12,992 bases of DNA from Stenotrophomonas maltophilia (GCA_002386405.1 DGIP01000333.1:1-12992); one strand, 5' to 3'. Shown: positions 5,846 to 12,992, counted from the stretch's first letter. Numbers and translations are program-made. Notes: generated by a model from the sequence alone, not told the origin.

Positions 5846-7357
5846 TTACCGAAGCCGACCCAACAGCTCCAGCGTCACCGGATCGGTGATGCCATGCGCC
5901 TCGCCCTGCAGCGCCGGCAGCAGCTGGCTGGCCAGCTGCTTGCCCAGCTCCACGCCGAACTGGTCGAAGGCGTTGATGTTCCAGATCAGCGACTGCACGT
6001 ACACGGCGTGTTCGTACATCGCGATCAGCGCGCCCAGCGACTGCGGGGTCAACGCGTCCAGCAGGATCAGCGTGCTCGGGCGGCCGCCCGGGTACTCGCG
6101 GTGCGGATCGTCGCTGCCCTGGCCGTTGGCCAGTGCTTCGGTCTGCGCCAGCAGGTTGGCCATCAGCGCCTGGTGGTTGATTTCATACGGATCGTCGTTG
6201 TGCACGCAGCCGATGAAATCGGCCGGGATCACGCTGGTGCCCTGGTGCAGTGCCTGGAAGAAGCTGTGCTGCACGTCGGTGCCCGCCCCGCCCCACCACA
6301 CCGACACGGTGTCGCTGCCGACCGGGCTGCCGTCGAGCTGCACGCGCTTGCCCAGGCTTTCCATCACCAGCTGCTGCAGGTAGGCCGGCAGCAGCGCCAG
6401 GCGCTGGTCGTAGGTCATCACCGCATGGGTGGCATGGCCGAGCAGGTTGCGGTTCCAGATGTCGGTCAGGGCATGCAGCACCGGCAGGTTCTGCGCCAGC
6501 GGTGCGTTGAGCGCGTGGGCATCCATTTCGGCCGCACCGGCCAGCAGTTGTTCGAAACGTTCGAAGCCGATCGCCAACGCGATCGGGAAACCGACCGCCG
6601 ACCACAGCGAATAGCGCCCGCCCACCCAGTCCCACATCGGCAGCACGCGGCCGGCGGCGATCGAGAACGCCTTGGCGGCGCGCTCGGGGTTGGCGCTGAC
6701 GGCGTAGAGGCGGTCGCTGCCGCCCAGCCAGTCATGCAGGATCTGCCCGTTGAGCAGGGTTTCCTGGGTGCCGAAGGTCTTGGAGATCAGGATGCCGGCG
6801 GTGGTGGCCGGGTCCAGCATGGCCAGCGTGCGCTGCATGGCGGCGCCGTCCACGTTGGAAACGAAATGCACGCGGAAGCGCGCGCCGGTGACCGGGCGCA
6901 GCGCGTCGGCGACCAGGCGCGGACCGAGGTCCGAACCGCCGATGCCGACGCTGACGATGTCGGTGACGTTGGTCTTTTCCAGCGCGGCGATCAGTTCGCC
7001 CATCTGCGCACGCACCTGCGCGGCGGTGGCGAAGGCTTCAGCGGCGACCGGGGCGCCACTGACATCGCCACGCAGGGCGGTGTGCAGCGCGGCGCGGCCT
7101 TCGGTGACGTTGACCGTCTCGCCACGGAACAGGCGCTGGAAGCCGCCGGCGACATCGCGCTCGGCGGCCAGCTGCAGCAGCGCATCCAGCGCCGCGCGGT
7201 CGTACTTCTGCCGCGCGAAGTTGGCATACAACGGACCGACCCGCAGCCCCAGCGATTGTGCGCGACCGGGTTCGGCGGCGATCAGTGCGGGGATGCTCGC
7301 GCCACGCAGGCGCTGGGCATGGGAGTGAAGCGGGTCGAATCCGTTGGTCTGTGTCAT
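5846..7357 (-). CDS. pgi: Glucose-6-phosphate isomerase
   Basis: Interconverts glucose 6-phosphate and fructose 6-phosphate in the cytosol, linking gluconeogenesis and sugar nucleotide supply to the Entner-Doudoroff route. The 503-residue protein is complete. SIS domains carry [11 protein letters not shown] (137-147), SKTFGTQET (192-200) and the family signature [11 protein letters not shown] (243-253). Catalytic residues are Glu333 (VMESLGK), His364 (DVQHSFFQ) and Lys473 (GVELGK). The loop before the histidine reads [10 protein letters not shown] rather than the commoner GEPGTNGQH; I believe this is usual in Xanthomonadaceae. The ATG overlaps the panD stop as ATGA, so it is probably coupled to panD. 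It is the last gene of the pcnB-folK-pan-pgi run. Confidence 0.97.
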   Translation of the reverse strand: MTQTNGFDPLHSHAQRLRGASIPALIAAEPGRAQSLGLRVGPLYANFARQKYDRAALDALLQLAAERDVAGGFQRLFRGETVNVTEGRAALHTALRGDVSGAPVAAEAFATAAQVRAQMGELIAALEKTNVTDIVSVGIGGSDLGPRLVADALRPVTGARFRVHFVSNVDGAAMQRTLAMLDPATTAGILISKTFGTQETLLNGQILHDWLGGSDRLYAVSANPERAAKAFSIAAGRVLPMWDWVGGRYSLWSAVGFPIALAIGFERFEQLLAGAAEMDAHALNAPLAQNLPVLHALTDIWNRNLLGHATHAVMTYDQRLALLPAYLQQLVMESLGKRVQLDGSPVGSDTVSVWWGGAGTDVQHSFFQALHQGTSVIPADFIGCVHNDDPYEINHQALMANLLAQTEALANGQGSDDPHREYPGGRPSTLILLDALTPQSLGALIAMYEHAVYVQSLIWNINAFDQFGVELGKQLASQLLPALQGEAHGITDPVTLELLGRLR

Positions 7358-7734
7358 GCGGCCTGGGTCGGAATGCTGTCGTTGGTGTGGGAGATCTGGT
7401 TGTTGCCGTCCACATATACCAACTTCGGCCGGAAGCTGTCAGCTTCTTCTTCACTCATGCTGGCGAAGGCGGCAATGATGATGATGTCGCCGACCTGCAC
7501 GTGGCGCGCGGCGCCGCCGTTGAGCGAGACCACGCCGCTGCCCGCTTCGGCGCGGATGGCATAGGTCGAGAAGCGCGCACCGTTGGTGACGTCCCAGATG
7601 TGCACCTGCTCGAACTCGCGGATGCCGGTGGCCAGCAGCAGGTTGTCATCGATGGCGATGGACCCTTCGTAGTTCAGCTCCGAATGGGTCACGGTGGCGC
7701 GGTGGATCTTGGTCTTGAGCAGGGAGAGGTGCAT
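7354..7734 (-). CDS. panD: Aspartate 1-decarboxylase proenzyme
   Basis: Pyruvoyl enzyme that makes beta-alanine from L-aspartate for pantothenate synthesis. The 126-residue proenzyme keeps the self-cleavage site Gly24-Ser25 (NYEGSIAID), where Ser25 becomes the pyruvoyl group, plus Lys9, Arg54 and Tyr58 (ARFSTYAI) of the active site. The conserved N-terminus [13 protein letters not shown] supports the ATG at 7734. The leader just upstream is pyrimidine-rich (CCCTTTCCTTT) and has no Shine-Dalgarno sequence, which is odd for this gene. A TAGAAT -10 box 28 nt upstream suggests its own promoter, fitting its separation from panC by 648 nt. The stop overlaps pgi by 4 nt. Confidence 0.97.
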   Translation of the reverse strand: MHLSLLKTKIHRATVTHSELNYEGSIAIDDNLLLATGIREFEQVHIWDVTNGARFSTYAIRAEAGSGVVSLNGGAARHVQVGDIIIIAAFASMSEEEADSFRPKLVYVDGNNQISHTNDSIPTQAA

Positions 7735-7762
7735 GGCACGGGACGACGTAAAGGAAAGGGAA

Positions 7763-7768
7763 ATTCTA
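7763..7768 (-). promoter_or_regulatory. Candidate -10 box of panD-pgi
   Basis: TAGAAT on the - strand (7768-7763) matches the TATAAT consensus at five of six positions. A -35 box at 16-18 nt spacing is poor (TCTGCC region). Transcription would begin near 7756, giving a leader of about 22 nt. It lies just downstream of the repeat-rich gap that separates panD from panC. Confidence 0.4.
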
Positions 7769-7962
7769 GCACCCGGGGGCTATGTGGCAGAGGCCAGGCG
7801 CGGCCCGCTGTCGGCGGTTCAGGCAGATGACGGGTCGTACGGGCTGTGGTGCCCTTTTGACGCGGTATTCGACGGTGGGTCGATGGCCGGGCTTCGCCCG
7901 GCTGCTGACGGCTGTTGGCGAACAGCTCGTTGCCAGCAGTTTCCCTGGCTTGGCGGGACGGT

Positions 7963-8044
7963 GCGGGTTTGCGGGGGACGCCGTGAATCCGTCCTTGGAG
8001 GCTTGGTCGCGGCATCCATGCCGCTCACACCCCCGCAAACCCGC
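7963..8044 (+). repeat. 82-nt compound inverted-repeat element, copy A
   Basis: Bounded by a 15-bp perfect inverted repeat: GCGGGTTTGCGGGGG (7963-7977) and its complement (8030-8044). Inside are an ACGCCGTGAA-type segment and an inner hairpin GCGGCAT-CC-ATGCCGC (8009-8024). It aligns with the reverse complement of 8175-8256 over all 82 positions without a gap. No coding content; it could spread as a non-autonomous, REP-like element. I do not know a name for the whole unit. Confidence 0.8.
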
Positions 8045-8174
8045 CCCGACCCGCCTTTGACAGTGTGTCGTTGCCTAGGGAAAGCAGAGGCACGACTAGA
8101 GCGGGAGGCACTGAACTTGCTTTTCGCTTCGGCCTTCTTCGTGGCAACCGACACATTTGCGGGGGTCGGCCGGG

Positions 8175-8256
8175 GCGGGTTTGCGGGACCGTAGAAAACA
8201 TGGATGTTTTCTACGAGCCCCCATGGACGGGTTCACGGCGTGTCCCGCAAACCCGC
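8175..8256 (-). repeat. 82-nt compound inverted-repeat element, copy B
   Basis: Opposite orientation to copy A. The outer inverted repeat is 14 bp perfect (8175-8188 with 8243-8256) and extends to 21 bp with one mismatch (8168-8188 with 8243-8263). The inner hairpin is the GTAG palindrome at 8191-8214 (GTAGAAAACAT stem), in place of copy A's GCGGCAT stem. The part 8185-8233 is nearly identical, in reverse complement, to the first 49 bases of the window. Confidence 0.8.
8191..8214. repeat. GTAG-type palindrome inside copy B
   Basis: An 11-bp perfect stem, GTAGAAAACAT / ATGTTTTCTAC, with a 2-nt loop. It is the reverse complement of the palindrome at 20-43; the strand difference is visible only in the loop (GG here, CC there). 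Confidence 0.75.
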
Positions 8257-8315
8257 ACCGGCCGGCCCAGCTCAGACCAAGGCTCAGCTGCCGGCTGTTC
8301 GCCCAACTGCGTGAA

Positions 8316-8338
8316 GCAGTCGGCCTGGGGCCGACTGC
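8316..8338. other. Strong hairpin downstream of panC
   Basis: A 10-bp perfect stem, GCAGTCGGCC (8316-8325) and GGCCGACTGC (8329-8338), with a TGG loop, 45 nt after the panC stop. A smaller hairpin, TTGGCT / AGCCAA (8358-8376), lies between them. Neither is followed by a T-run on the - strand, so an RNA-stability or 3'-end role is more likely than intrinsic termination. Confidence 0.55.
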
Positions 8339-8382
8339 CAGGGACCAAGTGCAATCCTTGGCTGTTGCTCAGCCAACCGCTA

Positions 8383-9225
8383 TCAGAACTCGAGGTTGTC
8401 GATCAGGCGGGTGTTGCCGATGCGCGCGGCGATCAGGGCGACGCGGTTGCCGTCTTCGCTGTCGGCCGGCTCGGACAGGTCCGGCTTGCGGACCACGGCG
8501 TAGTCGACCTGGAAGCCGGCAGCCTGCAGGGCCGATGCGGCTTCGGCTTCGATCAGGCTGCGGGTCTTGCCGGCGATGAAGCCTTCGCGCATGCCCAGCA
8601 GCACCTGGTGGATGGTGGTCGAGACCGGGCGCTGTTCGGCATTGAGGTACTGGTTGCGCGAGCTCATGGCCAGGCCATCGGTTTCGCGCACGATGTCGCC
8701 GCCCACGATCTGGATCGGGAAGGCCAGGTCTTCCACCATCTGGCGGATCACCGCCAGCTGCTGGTAGTCCTTCTTGCCGAAGGCGGCCACGTCCGGCTGC
8801 ACCTGGTTGAACAGGCGCGAGACCACGGTGCACACGCCGTCGAAGTGGCCCGGGCGGTGTGCGCCTTCGAGCAGGCTGGAAATGCCCGGCACGTTCACGC
8901 TGGCCGCCAGCTCCACCCCGAACGGGTACATCGATTCGACCGTGGGCAGCCACAGCACGTCACAGCCGGCCTGCTCCAGCCCGGTGGTGTCGGCTTCCGG
9001 GGTGCGCGGGTAGCGGGTGAAGTCTTCGTTGGGTCCGAACTGGGTCGGGTTGACGAACACGCTGGAGACCACGCGGTCGGCGTATTGCCTGGCCAGGGTG
9101 ACCAGCGAGTAATGGCCGGCGTGCAGGTTGCCCATGGTGGGGACCAGCGCAACGCGCAGGCCCTCGCGCTTCCAGCCGTTGACGACGGCGCGCAGGCGGG
9201 ACAGTTCGGTGACGGTGTCGATCAT
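8383..9225 (-). CDS. panC: Pantothenate synthetase
   Basis: ATP-dependent ligase joining pantoate and beta-alanine through a pantoyl-adenylate, last step of vitamin B5 synthesis, cytosolic. The 280 residues are the normal length. Nucleotidyltransferase motifs are intact: [10 protein letters not shown] (29-38, the HIGH element), [14 protein letters not shown] (56-69), FGKKDYQQ (149-156) and AMSSRN (186-191, the KMSKS-like loop). The ATG at 9225 gives the family start MIDTV and overlaps the panB stop as ATGA; a longer open frame to 9480 lies within panB and is a shadow. It is coupled to panB, while the next pathway gene, panD, lies beyond a repeat-filled gap. Confidence 0.97.
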   Translation of the reverse strand: MIDTVTELSRLRAVVNGWKREGLRVALVPTMGNLHAGHYSLVTLARQYADRVVSSVFVNPTQFGPNEDFTRYPRTPEADTTGLEQAGCDVLWLPTVESMYPFGVELAASVNVPGISSLLEGAHRPGHFDGVCTVVSRLFNQVQPDVAAFGKKDYQQLAVIRQMVEDLAFPIQIVGGDIVRETDGLAMSSRNQYLNAEQRPVSTTIHQVLLGMREGFIAGKTRSLIEAEAASALQAAGFQVDYAVVRKPDLSEPADSEDGNRVALIAARIGNTRLIDNLEF

Positions 9226-10037
9226 GAGGCGTAGGCGTGTTCTGCGTCGGGGAAGGAGCCGTCGCGCACGGCGTCGGCATAGGCACGGACGGCGCCGGCA
9301 ACCGACCCGCCTTCGGCAAGGAAATCCTTGACGAACTTGGGACGGCGGTGGCCGCTGTCCAGGCCGAGGAAATCGTGCAGCACCAGCACCTGGCCATCGC
9401 AGCCGGGGCCGGCACCGATGCCGATGGTCGGCACGGCCACGTCGGCGGTGACCTGGGTGGCGATCGGGGTCGGCACGCACTCGAGGACGATCAGGGTGGC
9501 GCCGGCATCGACCGCGGCCTTGGCATCGTCACGCAACTGCTGGGCGGCGTCGCCGCGGCCCTGCACCTTGTAACCGCCCAGGCGCAGCACCGACTGCGGG
9601 GTCAGGCCCAGGTGCGAACACACCGGGATCTCGCGTTCCACCAGGTAGCGGATGATGTCCAGCTTGAACCCGGCGCCTTCGATCTTGACCATCTCCGCAC
9701 CGGCCTGGAGCAGGCGAAGCGAGGCATCCAGCGCGCGTTCGGGGGTGGCATCGGCGCCGAACGGCAGGTCGGCCACCAGCAGCGCACGCTGCAGCACGCG
9801 GGCCACGGCGCGGGTGTGGTAGACCATGTCGTCGGTGGTCACCGGCAGCGTGGAATCGTGCCCCTGCACCACCATGCCCAGCGAATCGCCGATCAGGATC
9901 AGGTCGACGCCATTGGCATCGAACGCACGCGCGAAGCCGGCGTCGTAGGCGGTCAGCATGACCAGCTTCTGGCCGTTTCGCTTGGCCTCGGCCAGTGCGG
10001 GGACGGTCCAGGGCTTGCTGTCTGCGTGGGTACTCAT
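9222..10037 (-). CDS. panB: 3-methyl-2-oxobutanoate hydroxymethyltransferase
   Basis: Transfers a hydroxymethyl group from methylene-tetrahydrofolate to 2-oxoisovalerate to form ketopantoate, the first committed step of pantothenate synthesis. The 271-residue protein shows the metal and substrate residues expected from E. coli PanB, shifted by about 6: Asp51 ([12 protein letters not shown]), Asp90 (VADLPFG), Lys118 and Glu120 (MVKIEG) and Glu186 (VLECVP). It depends on folate, and folK lies directly upstream. The ATG at 10037 is the only usable start: no in-frame ATG, GTG or TTG lies between it and the upstream stop. It has no Shine-Dalgarno of its own; an 11-codon ORF with AGGAGG ends in an ATGA overlap with it. 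Its own stop overlaps panC in the same way. Confidence 0.97.
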   Translation of the reverse strand: MSTHADSKPWTVPALAEAKRNGQKLVMLTAYDAGFARAFDANGVDLILIGDSLGMVVQGHDSTLPVTTDDMVYHTRAVARVLQRALLVADLPFGADATPERALDASLRLLQAGAEMVKIEGAGFKLDIIRYLVEREIPVCSHLGLTPQSVLRLGGYKVQGRGDAAQQLRDDAKAAVDAGATLIVLECVPTPIATQVTADVAVPTIGIGAGPGCDGQVLVLHDFLGLDSGHRRPKFVKDFLAEGGSVAGAVRAYADAVRDGSFPDAEHAYAS

Positions 10038-10069
10038 GAGCTGATAACCGGTGGCGATAAGCCCCGCAT
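10034..10069 (-). CDS. Possible 11-codon coupling/leader ORF before panB
   Basis: Reads [11 protein letters not shown] then TGA. Its ATG (10069-10067) shares one base with the folK stop (TAATG), AGGAGG lies 3 nt upstream inside the last folK codons, and its TGA shares ATGA with the panB start. The junctions and the consensus ribosome site are what one expects of an ORF that carries ribosomes from folK to panB. The 3-nt spacing is tighter than usual. There is no homology evidence and no run of regulatory codons, so this could be chance. Confidence 0.35.
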   Translation of the reverse strand: MRGLSPPVISS

Positions 10070-10557
10070 TATCCTCCTATTGGCGCGATCCCGCAGGCCT
10101 CGATACGCATCGCAGCGTCCCGCACGCGGCCCTGCCCCGGAATCATCGCCTCCGGGGCGATCTCGGCCAGCGGCAGCAACGCGAACGCGCGTTCGTGCAG
10201 GTAGGGGTGCGGCACCTTCAGCTGTGGCAGGTCGATCACCGCCTCGCCATACAGCAGCAGGTCCAGGTCGAGCGTGCGCGGGCCCCAGTGCACGGCCGCA
10301 TCGCGGACCCGGCCGAAGTCGCGCTCGATGCCCAGCAGGGCCTCCAGCAGCGCGGTCGGTTCCAGCCCGGTGTCGAGCAGCGCGGCGGCGTTGACGAACG
10401 CCGGCTGGTCTTCATTGCCCCAGGCCGGCGTGCTGTACAGCTGCGAGCGTGCCCGCAGCGTGGTCAGCGGCAGCGCGGCCATGGCCGCGAATGCCGCGCG
10501 CAGGGTCTGCGCGGCGTCGCCGAGGTTGGCGCCCAGTCCAATACAGGCCAGGGTCAC
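10069..10557 (-). CDS. folK: HPPK, folate pyrophosphokinase
   Basis: Transfers pyrophosphate from ATP to 6-hydroxymethyl-7,8-dihydropterin, the step before dihydropteroate synthase in folate synthesis. At 162 residues it matches HPPK. Motifs: GLGANLGD (7-14), the QPAFVNAA substrate loop (51-58), the family signature [15 protein letters not shown] (90-104) with magnesium-binding Asp97 and Asp99, and [13 protein letters not shown] (115-127). Translation starts at GTG (10557-10555), only 3 nt after the pcnB stop, so it is probably coupled. The pcnB-folK-panB-panC order is as in Pseudomonas. The final codons form AGGAGG, which may serve the tiny ORF ahead of panB. Confidence 0.95.
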   Translation of the reverse strand: MTLACIGLGANLGDAAQTLRAAFAAMAALPLTTLRARSQLYSTPAWGNEDQPAFVNAAALLDTGLEPTALLEALLGIERDFGRVRDAAVHWGPRTLDLDLLLYGEAVIDLPQLKVPHPYLHERAFALLPLAEIAPEAMIPGQGRVRDAAMRIEACGIAPIGG

Positions 10558-10560
10558 GGC

Positions 10561-11937
10561 TTACTCGCCTGCGGCGCCACCGGGACGACGACGACGGCGG
10601 CGGCGCTTGCGCGGTGCCCCGTTCTCGTCAAGCTCGCCTTCGGCCTGCGCGGCGTCCAGCGTGGAATCCAGCTCGGGGCCGGACTGCAGCTGGGCTTCGC
10701 GCCAGAACTCCACATCGGCTTCGTGCTCGCTGGAGGCCACCTGGCGCAGGGCCAGGAAGTCGAACGCGGCGCGGAAGCGCGGGTGGGTCAGCGTGCGGAT
10801 CACGCGCTTGCGCTGGCGCGAGCTGAAGCGGCCCTGCAGCAGCCAGATTTCCTGCATCGGCAGCGAGAACCGGCGCGGCAGCGCGATGGTGGTCAGCTGG
10901 TGCAGGGTGACCCGGTCGGCGGCACGGCGCTGTGCTTCTTCCAGCTGCACGCCCTGCTTCTGCAGGGTGGCCAGCGCGCGGCAGAACGCCGGCCACAGCA
11001 GCAGTGCGAACAGGAACGAGGGCGAGACCGGCTCGTCATTGGCCACGCGCTGGTCGGTGTTGTGCAGGCCTTCGATGACCATGCGGCGCAGCGCGCCACT
11101 GCGGTTGCTGCGCAGCGCGGCGGCACTTTCCGGGAACAGCACGTCGAGCAGGCCGTAACGCTCCAGCCCTTCGAAGCTGGCCACGCCGTGGCCGGACAGG
11201 AACAGCTTGAGCACTTCCTCAAACAGGCGGGCCGGCGCAGCTTCGCCGAGCAGGCTGGCCAGGCGCGGCAGCGGTTCGGCGCTGGCGTCGTCGATCTGGA
11301 AGCCGAGCTTGGCGGCCAGGCGCACCGCGCGCAGCATGCGCACCGGGTCTTCCTGGTAACGCTTTTCCGGATCGCCGATGAGTTTCATCAGGCGCGCCTG
11401 CACGTCTTCGAAGCCGCCGGTGTAATCGCGCACCGAGAAATCCTCGATGGCGTAGTACAGCGCGTTGCAGGTGAAGTCGCGGCGCACCGCATCGTCTTCG
11501 ATGCTGCCGTACACGTTGTCGCGCACCAGCATGCCGTTTTCCATCTCGCGGTCGCCGCTGCCATCGTCGATGTTGGCGCGGAAGGTGGCTACTTCGATGA
11601 TTTCACGGCCGAACACCACGTGCGCCAGCCGGAAGCGGCGCCCGATCAGGCGGCAGTTGCGGAACAGCGACTTGACCTGCTCCGGCGTGGCATCGGTGGC
11701 CACGTCGAAATCCTTGGGGTTGCCGCCGACCAGCAGGTCGCGCACGGCGCCACCCACCAGGTAGGCGCCAAAGCCCGAGTCGCGCAGCCGGTACAGGACG
11801 CGCAACGCGTTGGGGCTGATGTCCTTGCGGGAGATGTTGTGCTGGTCGCGGGGGATCACGCGCAGACTGAACGGTGATGTAGCGGAGGAATTGATGTTGG
11901 CGCTTCCGGTTGAAGTTTCGGGATTGCCCAATGGCAT
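10561..11937 (-). CDS. pcnB: Poly(A) polymerase I
   Basis: Adds 3' poly(A) tails that mark bacterial RNAs for decay. The 458-residue protein is of the class II nucleotidyltransferase fold: LVGGAVRDLL (60-69), catalytic KDFDV (Asp76, Asp78), FRNCRLIGRRFRLAHV (92-107), RRDFTCNALYY (152-162) and RYQEDPVRMLRAVRLAAKLG (193-212), followed by the RNA-binding domain and a tail rich in arginine (RKRRRRRRRPGG) typical of PcnB rather than a CCA-adding enzyme. VIPRDQHNISRKDIS (27-41) aligns with the E. coli start region. I chose the ATG at 11937; a TTG at 11976 would extend into the promoter region. No good Shine-Dalgarno is seen. It leads the cluster and is divergent from tRNA-Glu. Confidence 0.95.
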   Translation of the reverse strand: MPLGNPETSTGSANINSSATSPFSLRVIPRDQHNISRKDISPNALRVLYRLRDSGFGAYLVGGAVRDLLVGGNPKDFDVATDATPEQVKSLFRNCRLIGRRFRLAHVVFGREIIEVATFRANIDDGSGDREMENGMLVRDNVYGSIEDDAVRRDFTCNALYYAIEDFSVRDYTGGFEDVQARLMKLIGDPEKRYQEDPVRMLRAVRLAAKLGFQIDDASAEPLPRLASLLGEAAPARLFEEVLKLFLSGHGVASFEGLERYGLLDVLFPESAAALRSNRSGALRRMVIEGLHNTDQRVANDEPVSPSFLFALLLWPAFCRALATLQKQGVQLEEAQRRAADRVTLHQLTTIALPRRFSLPMQEIWLLQGRFSSRQRKRVIRTLTHPRFRAAFDFLALRQVASSEHEADVEFWREAQLQSGPELDSTLDAAQAEGELDENGAPRKRRRRRRRPGGAAGE

Positions 11938-11952
11938 CGAGGTCCATATACT
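11924..11952 (+). promoter_or_regulatory. Promoter of tRNA-Glu
   Basis: TTGCCC (11924-11929), 17-nt spacer, TATACT (11947-11952): near-consensus boxes with ideal spacing. The region after the -10 is GC-rich (AGCGCGCTGCGC), as in stringently controlled stable RNA promoters. The start would be near 11959, about 23 nt before the mature tRNA. Confidence 0.65.
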
Positions 11953-11976
11953 AGCGCGCTGCGCAGTTCGCGACAA
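11948..11976 (-). promoter_or_regulatory. Candidate pcnB promoter overlapping the tRNA promoter
   Basis: On the - strand TTGTCG (11976-11971), 17-nt spacer, TAGTAT (11953-11948). Its -10 box shares five base pairs with the tRNA promoter's -10 on the other strand. Transcription would begin near 11941, leaving only about 4 nt before the pcnB ATG. Confidence 0.5.
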
Positions 11977-11981
11977 AGCAT

Positions 11982-12056
11982 GCTCCCTTCGTCTAGAGGT
12001 TAGGACGTGGCCCTCTCAAGGCTAAAACAGGGGTTCGAGTCCCCTAGGGAGCACCA
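11982..12056 (+). tRNA. tRNA-Glu (anticodon CTC)
   Basis: A complete 75-nt cloverleaf with encoded CCA. Acceptor GCTCCCT pairs with AGGGAGC; D-arm GTC...GAC; anticodon stem TGGCC / GGCTA with loop CTCTCAA, giving anticodon CTC (12015-12017) for GAG; T-arm AGGGG-TTCGAGT-CCCCT; discriminator A and CCA. The start CCCTTCGTCTAGAGG is typical of bacterial tRNA-Glu. The CTC isoacceptor reads GAG only and supplements the TTC form, as expected in a GC-rich genome. It has its own promoter and is followed at once by a stem-loop. Confidence 0.95.
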
Positions 12057-12075
12057 TTTGCCGCGCCAGCCGACG

Positions 12076-12101
12076 AAAAACCCCGCCTTGGCGGGGTTTT
12101 T
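12076..12101. terminator. Bidirectional intrinsic terminator
   Basis: AAAAACCCCGCC-TT-GGCGGGGTTTTT: a GC stem (12081-12087 with 12090-12096) flanked by A5 and T5, so it works in both directions. It would end the tRNA-Glu transcript on + and the sugar porter transcript on -, whose stop is at 12120. Confidence 0.85.
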
Positions 12102-12119
12102 GCGTTGTGGGGCCGGCCC

Positions 12120-12992
12120 TCAGCCCTCCATCTGCTCCAGCTCCTTGCCCTTGGTCTCGCGCACGTAGCGCAGCACGAAGAAGATCGAGGCCACCGCCGC
12201 CACCGTATAGATGCCGTAGGCGCCGGCCAAGCCGATGCCGGCCAGCAGGATCGGGAAGGTCACGGTGATGGCGAAGTTCGAGGTCCACTGGGCCGCACCG
12301 GCCACCGCCAGGCCCGAACCGCGGATCTGGTTGGGGAACATCTCGCCCAGCATCACCCACATGACCGGGCCCCAGGACATGTTGAAGAACACCACGTAGA
12401 CATTGGCCGCCACCAGCGCCAGCCGGCCCATGCCGTCGGACAGCTGCAGGTGGCCATCGGCCAGGGTGCCGCTGGCGAAGGCCACCACCATCAGCGCCAG
12501 CGCCACGGACATGCCGACCGAGCCCACCCACAGCAGCGGTTTGCGGCCCACGCGGTCGATCAGCACCACGGTCAGCAGGCAGGCGCCGATGCTGAGTGCG
12601 CCGGACAGCACGTTGATCAGCAGTGCGTCGTTCTCGGAGAAGCCGACCGCCTGCCACAGCACCGCGCCGTAATAGAAGACCACGTTGATGCCGACCAGCT
12701 GCTGGAACACGGCCAGGCCGATGCCGACCCAGACGATGCCGCGCAGCTTGCCGGTGCCCTTGTCGACCAGGTCCGACAGCCGCGGGCGGTGCTGGTCCTG
12801 GGCCAGCGAGCCTTCGATCTCGGCGATCTTGGCCTGGGCCTCGGCCTCGCCGTACAGGCGGGTCATCACCGCCAGCGCATCGGCGCGGCGGCCTTTCACC
12901 ACCAGGTAGCGCGGGCTTTCGGGGATCCCCAGCAGCAGCACCAGGAACAGGGCCGACGGAATGGCCTGCATCCAGAACATCCAGCGCCAGGC
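12120..12992 (-). CDS. MFS sugar porter, 5' end cut by window
   Basis: C-terminal 290 residues of a major facilitator superfamily sugar transporter in the inner membrane, probably a sugar/H+ symporter. The frame is open to the window edge (AWRWMFWMQ...), so the true start lies outside; the missing part should hold roughly the first five or six helices. Sugar porter hallmarks: PESPRYLV early, then a cytoplasmic loop, QQLVGINVVFYYG (start of the second helix bundle, with the QQxxGxN sugar-binding residues), DRVGRKPLL, GEMFPNQIRGSGLA and the terminal ETKGK. It resembles XylE/GlcP/GalP-type carriers. The substrate cannot be told from this part, although the signature suggests a hexose or pentose. 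It ends opposite the shared terminator. Confidence 0.9.
   Translation of the reverse strand, partial: AWRWMFWMQAIPSALFLVLLLGIPESPRYLVVKGRRADALAVMTRLYGEAEAQAKIAEIEGSLAQDQHRPRLSDLVDKGTGKLRGIVWVGIGLAVFQQLVGINVVFYYGAVLWQAVGFSENDALLINVLSGALSIGACLLTVVLIDRVGRKPLLWVGSVGMSVALALMVVAFASGTLADGHLQLSDGMGRLALVAANVYVVFFNMSWGPVMWVMLGEMFPNQIRGSGLAVAGAAQWTSNFAITVTFPILLAGIGLAGAYGIYTVAAVASIFFVLRYVRETKGKELEQMEG

Larger units (their letters stand above)
7735..8382. other. 648-nt repeat-rich gap between panC and panD
   Basis: No convincing gene. It holds small hairpins GCCGGGC-TTC-GCCCGGC (7886-7902) and GCTGTT-GGCG-AACAGC (7911-7926), two opposed 82-nt compound repeats (7963-8044 and 8175-8256), an imperfect inverted repeat between them (8064-8075 with 8143-8155, one base inserted) and hairpins near the panC end. 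The whole 7963-8263 stretch is roughly mirror-symmetric. As I recall, panC and panD are close together in Pseudomonas, so this gap looks like an accretion of repeats. Confidence 0.7.

Noticed and set aside
5645..7564. 639-codon + strand open frame across pgi and panD
   Set aside because: Antisense shadow; glutamine/arginine-rich composition, no motif, and it begins inside regA in another frame.
7819..8154. 111-codon - strand ORF starting at GTG in the panC-panD gap (SVATKKAEAKSK... at its start)
   Set aside because: Most of it translates copy A of the repeat and the hairpins beside it (GMDAATKPPR, SRRPPQTR). There is no ribosome site and the amino acid mix is low in complexity. The lysine/serine-rich start might be a remnant, but there is no support for a gene.
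8065..9234. + strand open frame across the repeat gap and panC
   Set aside because: Starts in repeats and then runs antisense to panC; composition is that of a shadow.
10051..11877. 608-codon + strand open frame across folK and pcnB
   Set aside because: Antisense shadow of two clear genes.
11938..11976. TTG start for pcnB at 11976
   Set aside because: It lies in the shared promoter region; the ATG at 11937 already gives a full-length protein.
12022..12657. Second - strand frame over the tRNA and the sugar porter
   Set aside because: Overlaps the tRNA and the terminator and is a frame-shifted shadow of the porter gene.

Overview
The window is chromosomal DNA from a high-GC gammaproteobacterium, most likely Stenotrophomonas or a close relative in the Xanthomonadaceae. 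The basis is the protein sequences and several short palindromes that carry GTAG at one end, which look like the SMAG repeats I recall from S. maltophilia. It is mainly a housekeeping region. I see no phage, transposase, CRISPR array, toxin-antitoxin pair or defence genes.

Layout, left to right. (1) A broken compound repeat, then eda (KDPG aldolase, + strand). (2) A 252-nt convergent gap with two facing GTAG palindromes and a hairpin. (3) gacA-like response regulator gene (- strand) with a candidate promoter. (4) ispG and a PAP2-family lipid phosphatase on the - strand, overlapping by 20 nt. (5) Divergent from ispG, regB-regA on the + strand, a quinone/redox-type two-component pair overlapping by ATGA. 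(6) A second facing pair of GTAG palindromes between the convergent regA and pgi genes. (7) A long - strand cluster read pcnB, folK, panB, panC, panD, pgi. As I recall, this is the same order as in Pseudomonas, but here a 648-nt gap with two 82-nt compound repeats splits panC from panD. (8) tRNA-Glu(CTC) on the + strand, divergent from pcnB, followed by a strong stem-loop. (9) The 3' part of an MFS sugar porter gene (- strand) running off the right edge.

By function: eda and pgi belong to hexose catabolism; panB, panC and panD make pantothenate for coenzyme A; folK makes the folate precursor; pcnB polyadenylates RNA; ispG makes isoprenoid precursors, including those for the ubiquinone side chain. 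The divergent RegB/RegA pair is of the type known to sense quinone redox state, so its position beside ispG may matter.

The most interesting signals are small regulatory ones: a RegA-type box centred about 40 nt from both predicted divergent starts; probable leaderless or near-leaderless starts of ispG and pcnB; opposed promoters sharing one -10 region between pcnB and the tRNA gene; an 11-codon ORF that links folK to panB through TAATG and ATGA overlaps; and 82-nt repeats that align without gaps while their internal hairpin arms have changed in a base-pair-preserving way. I did not find a clearly new multi-gene system.
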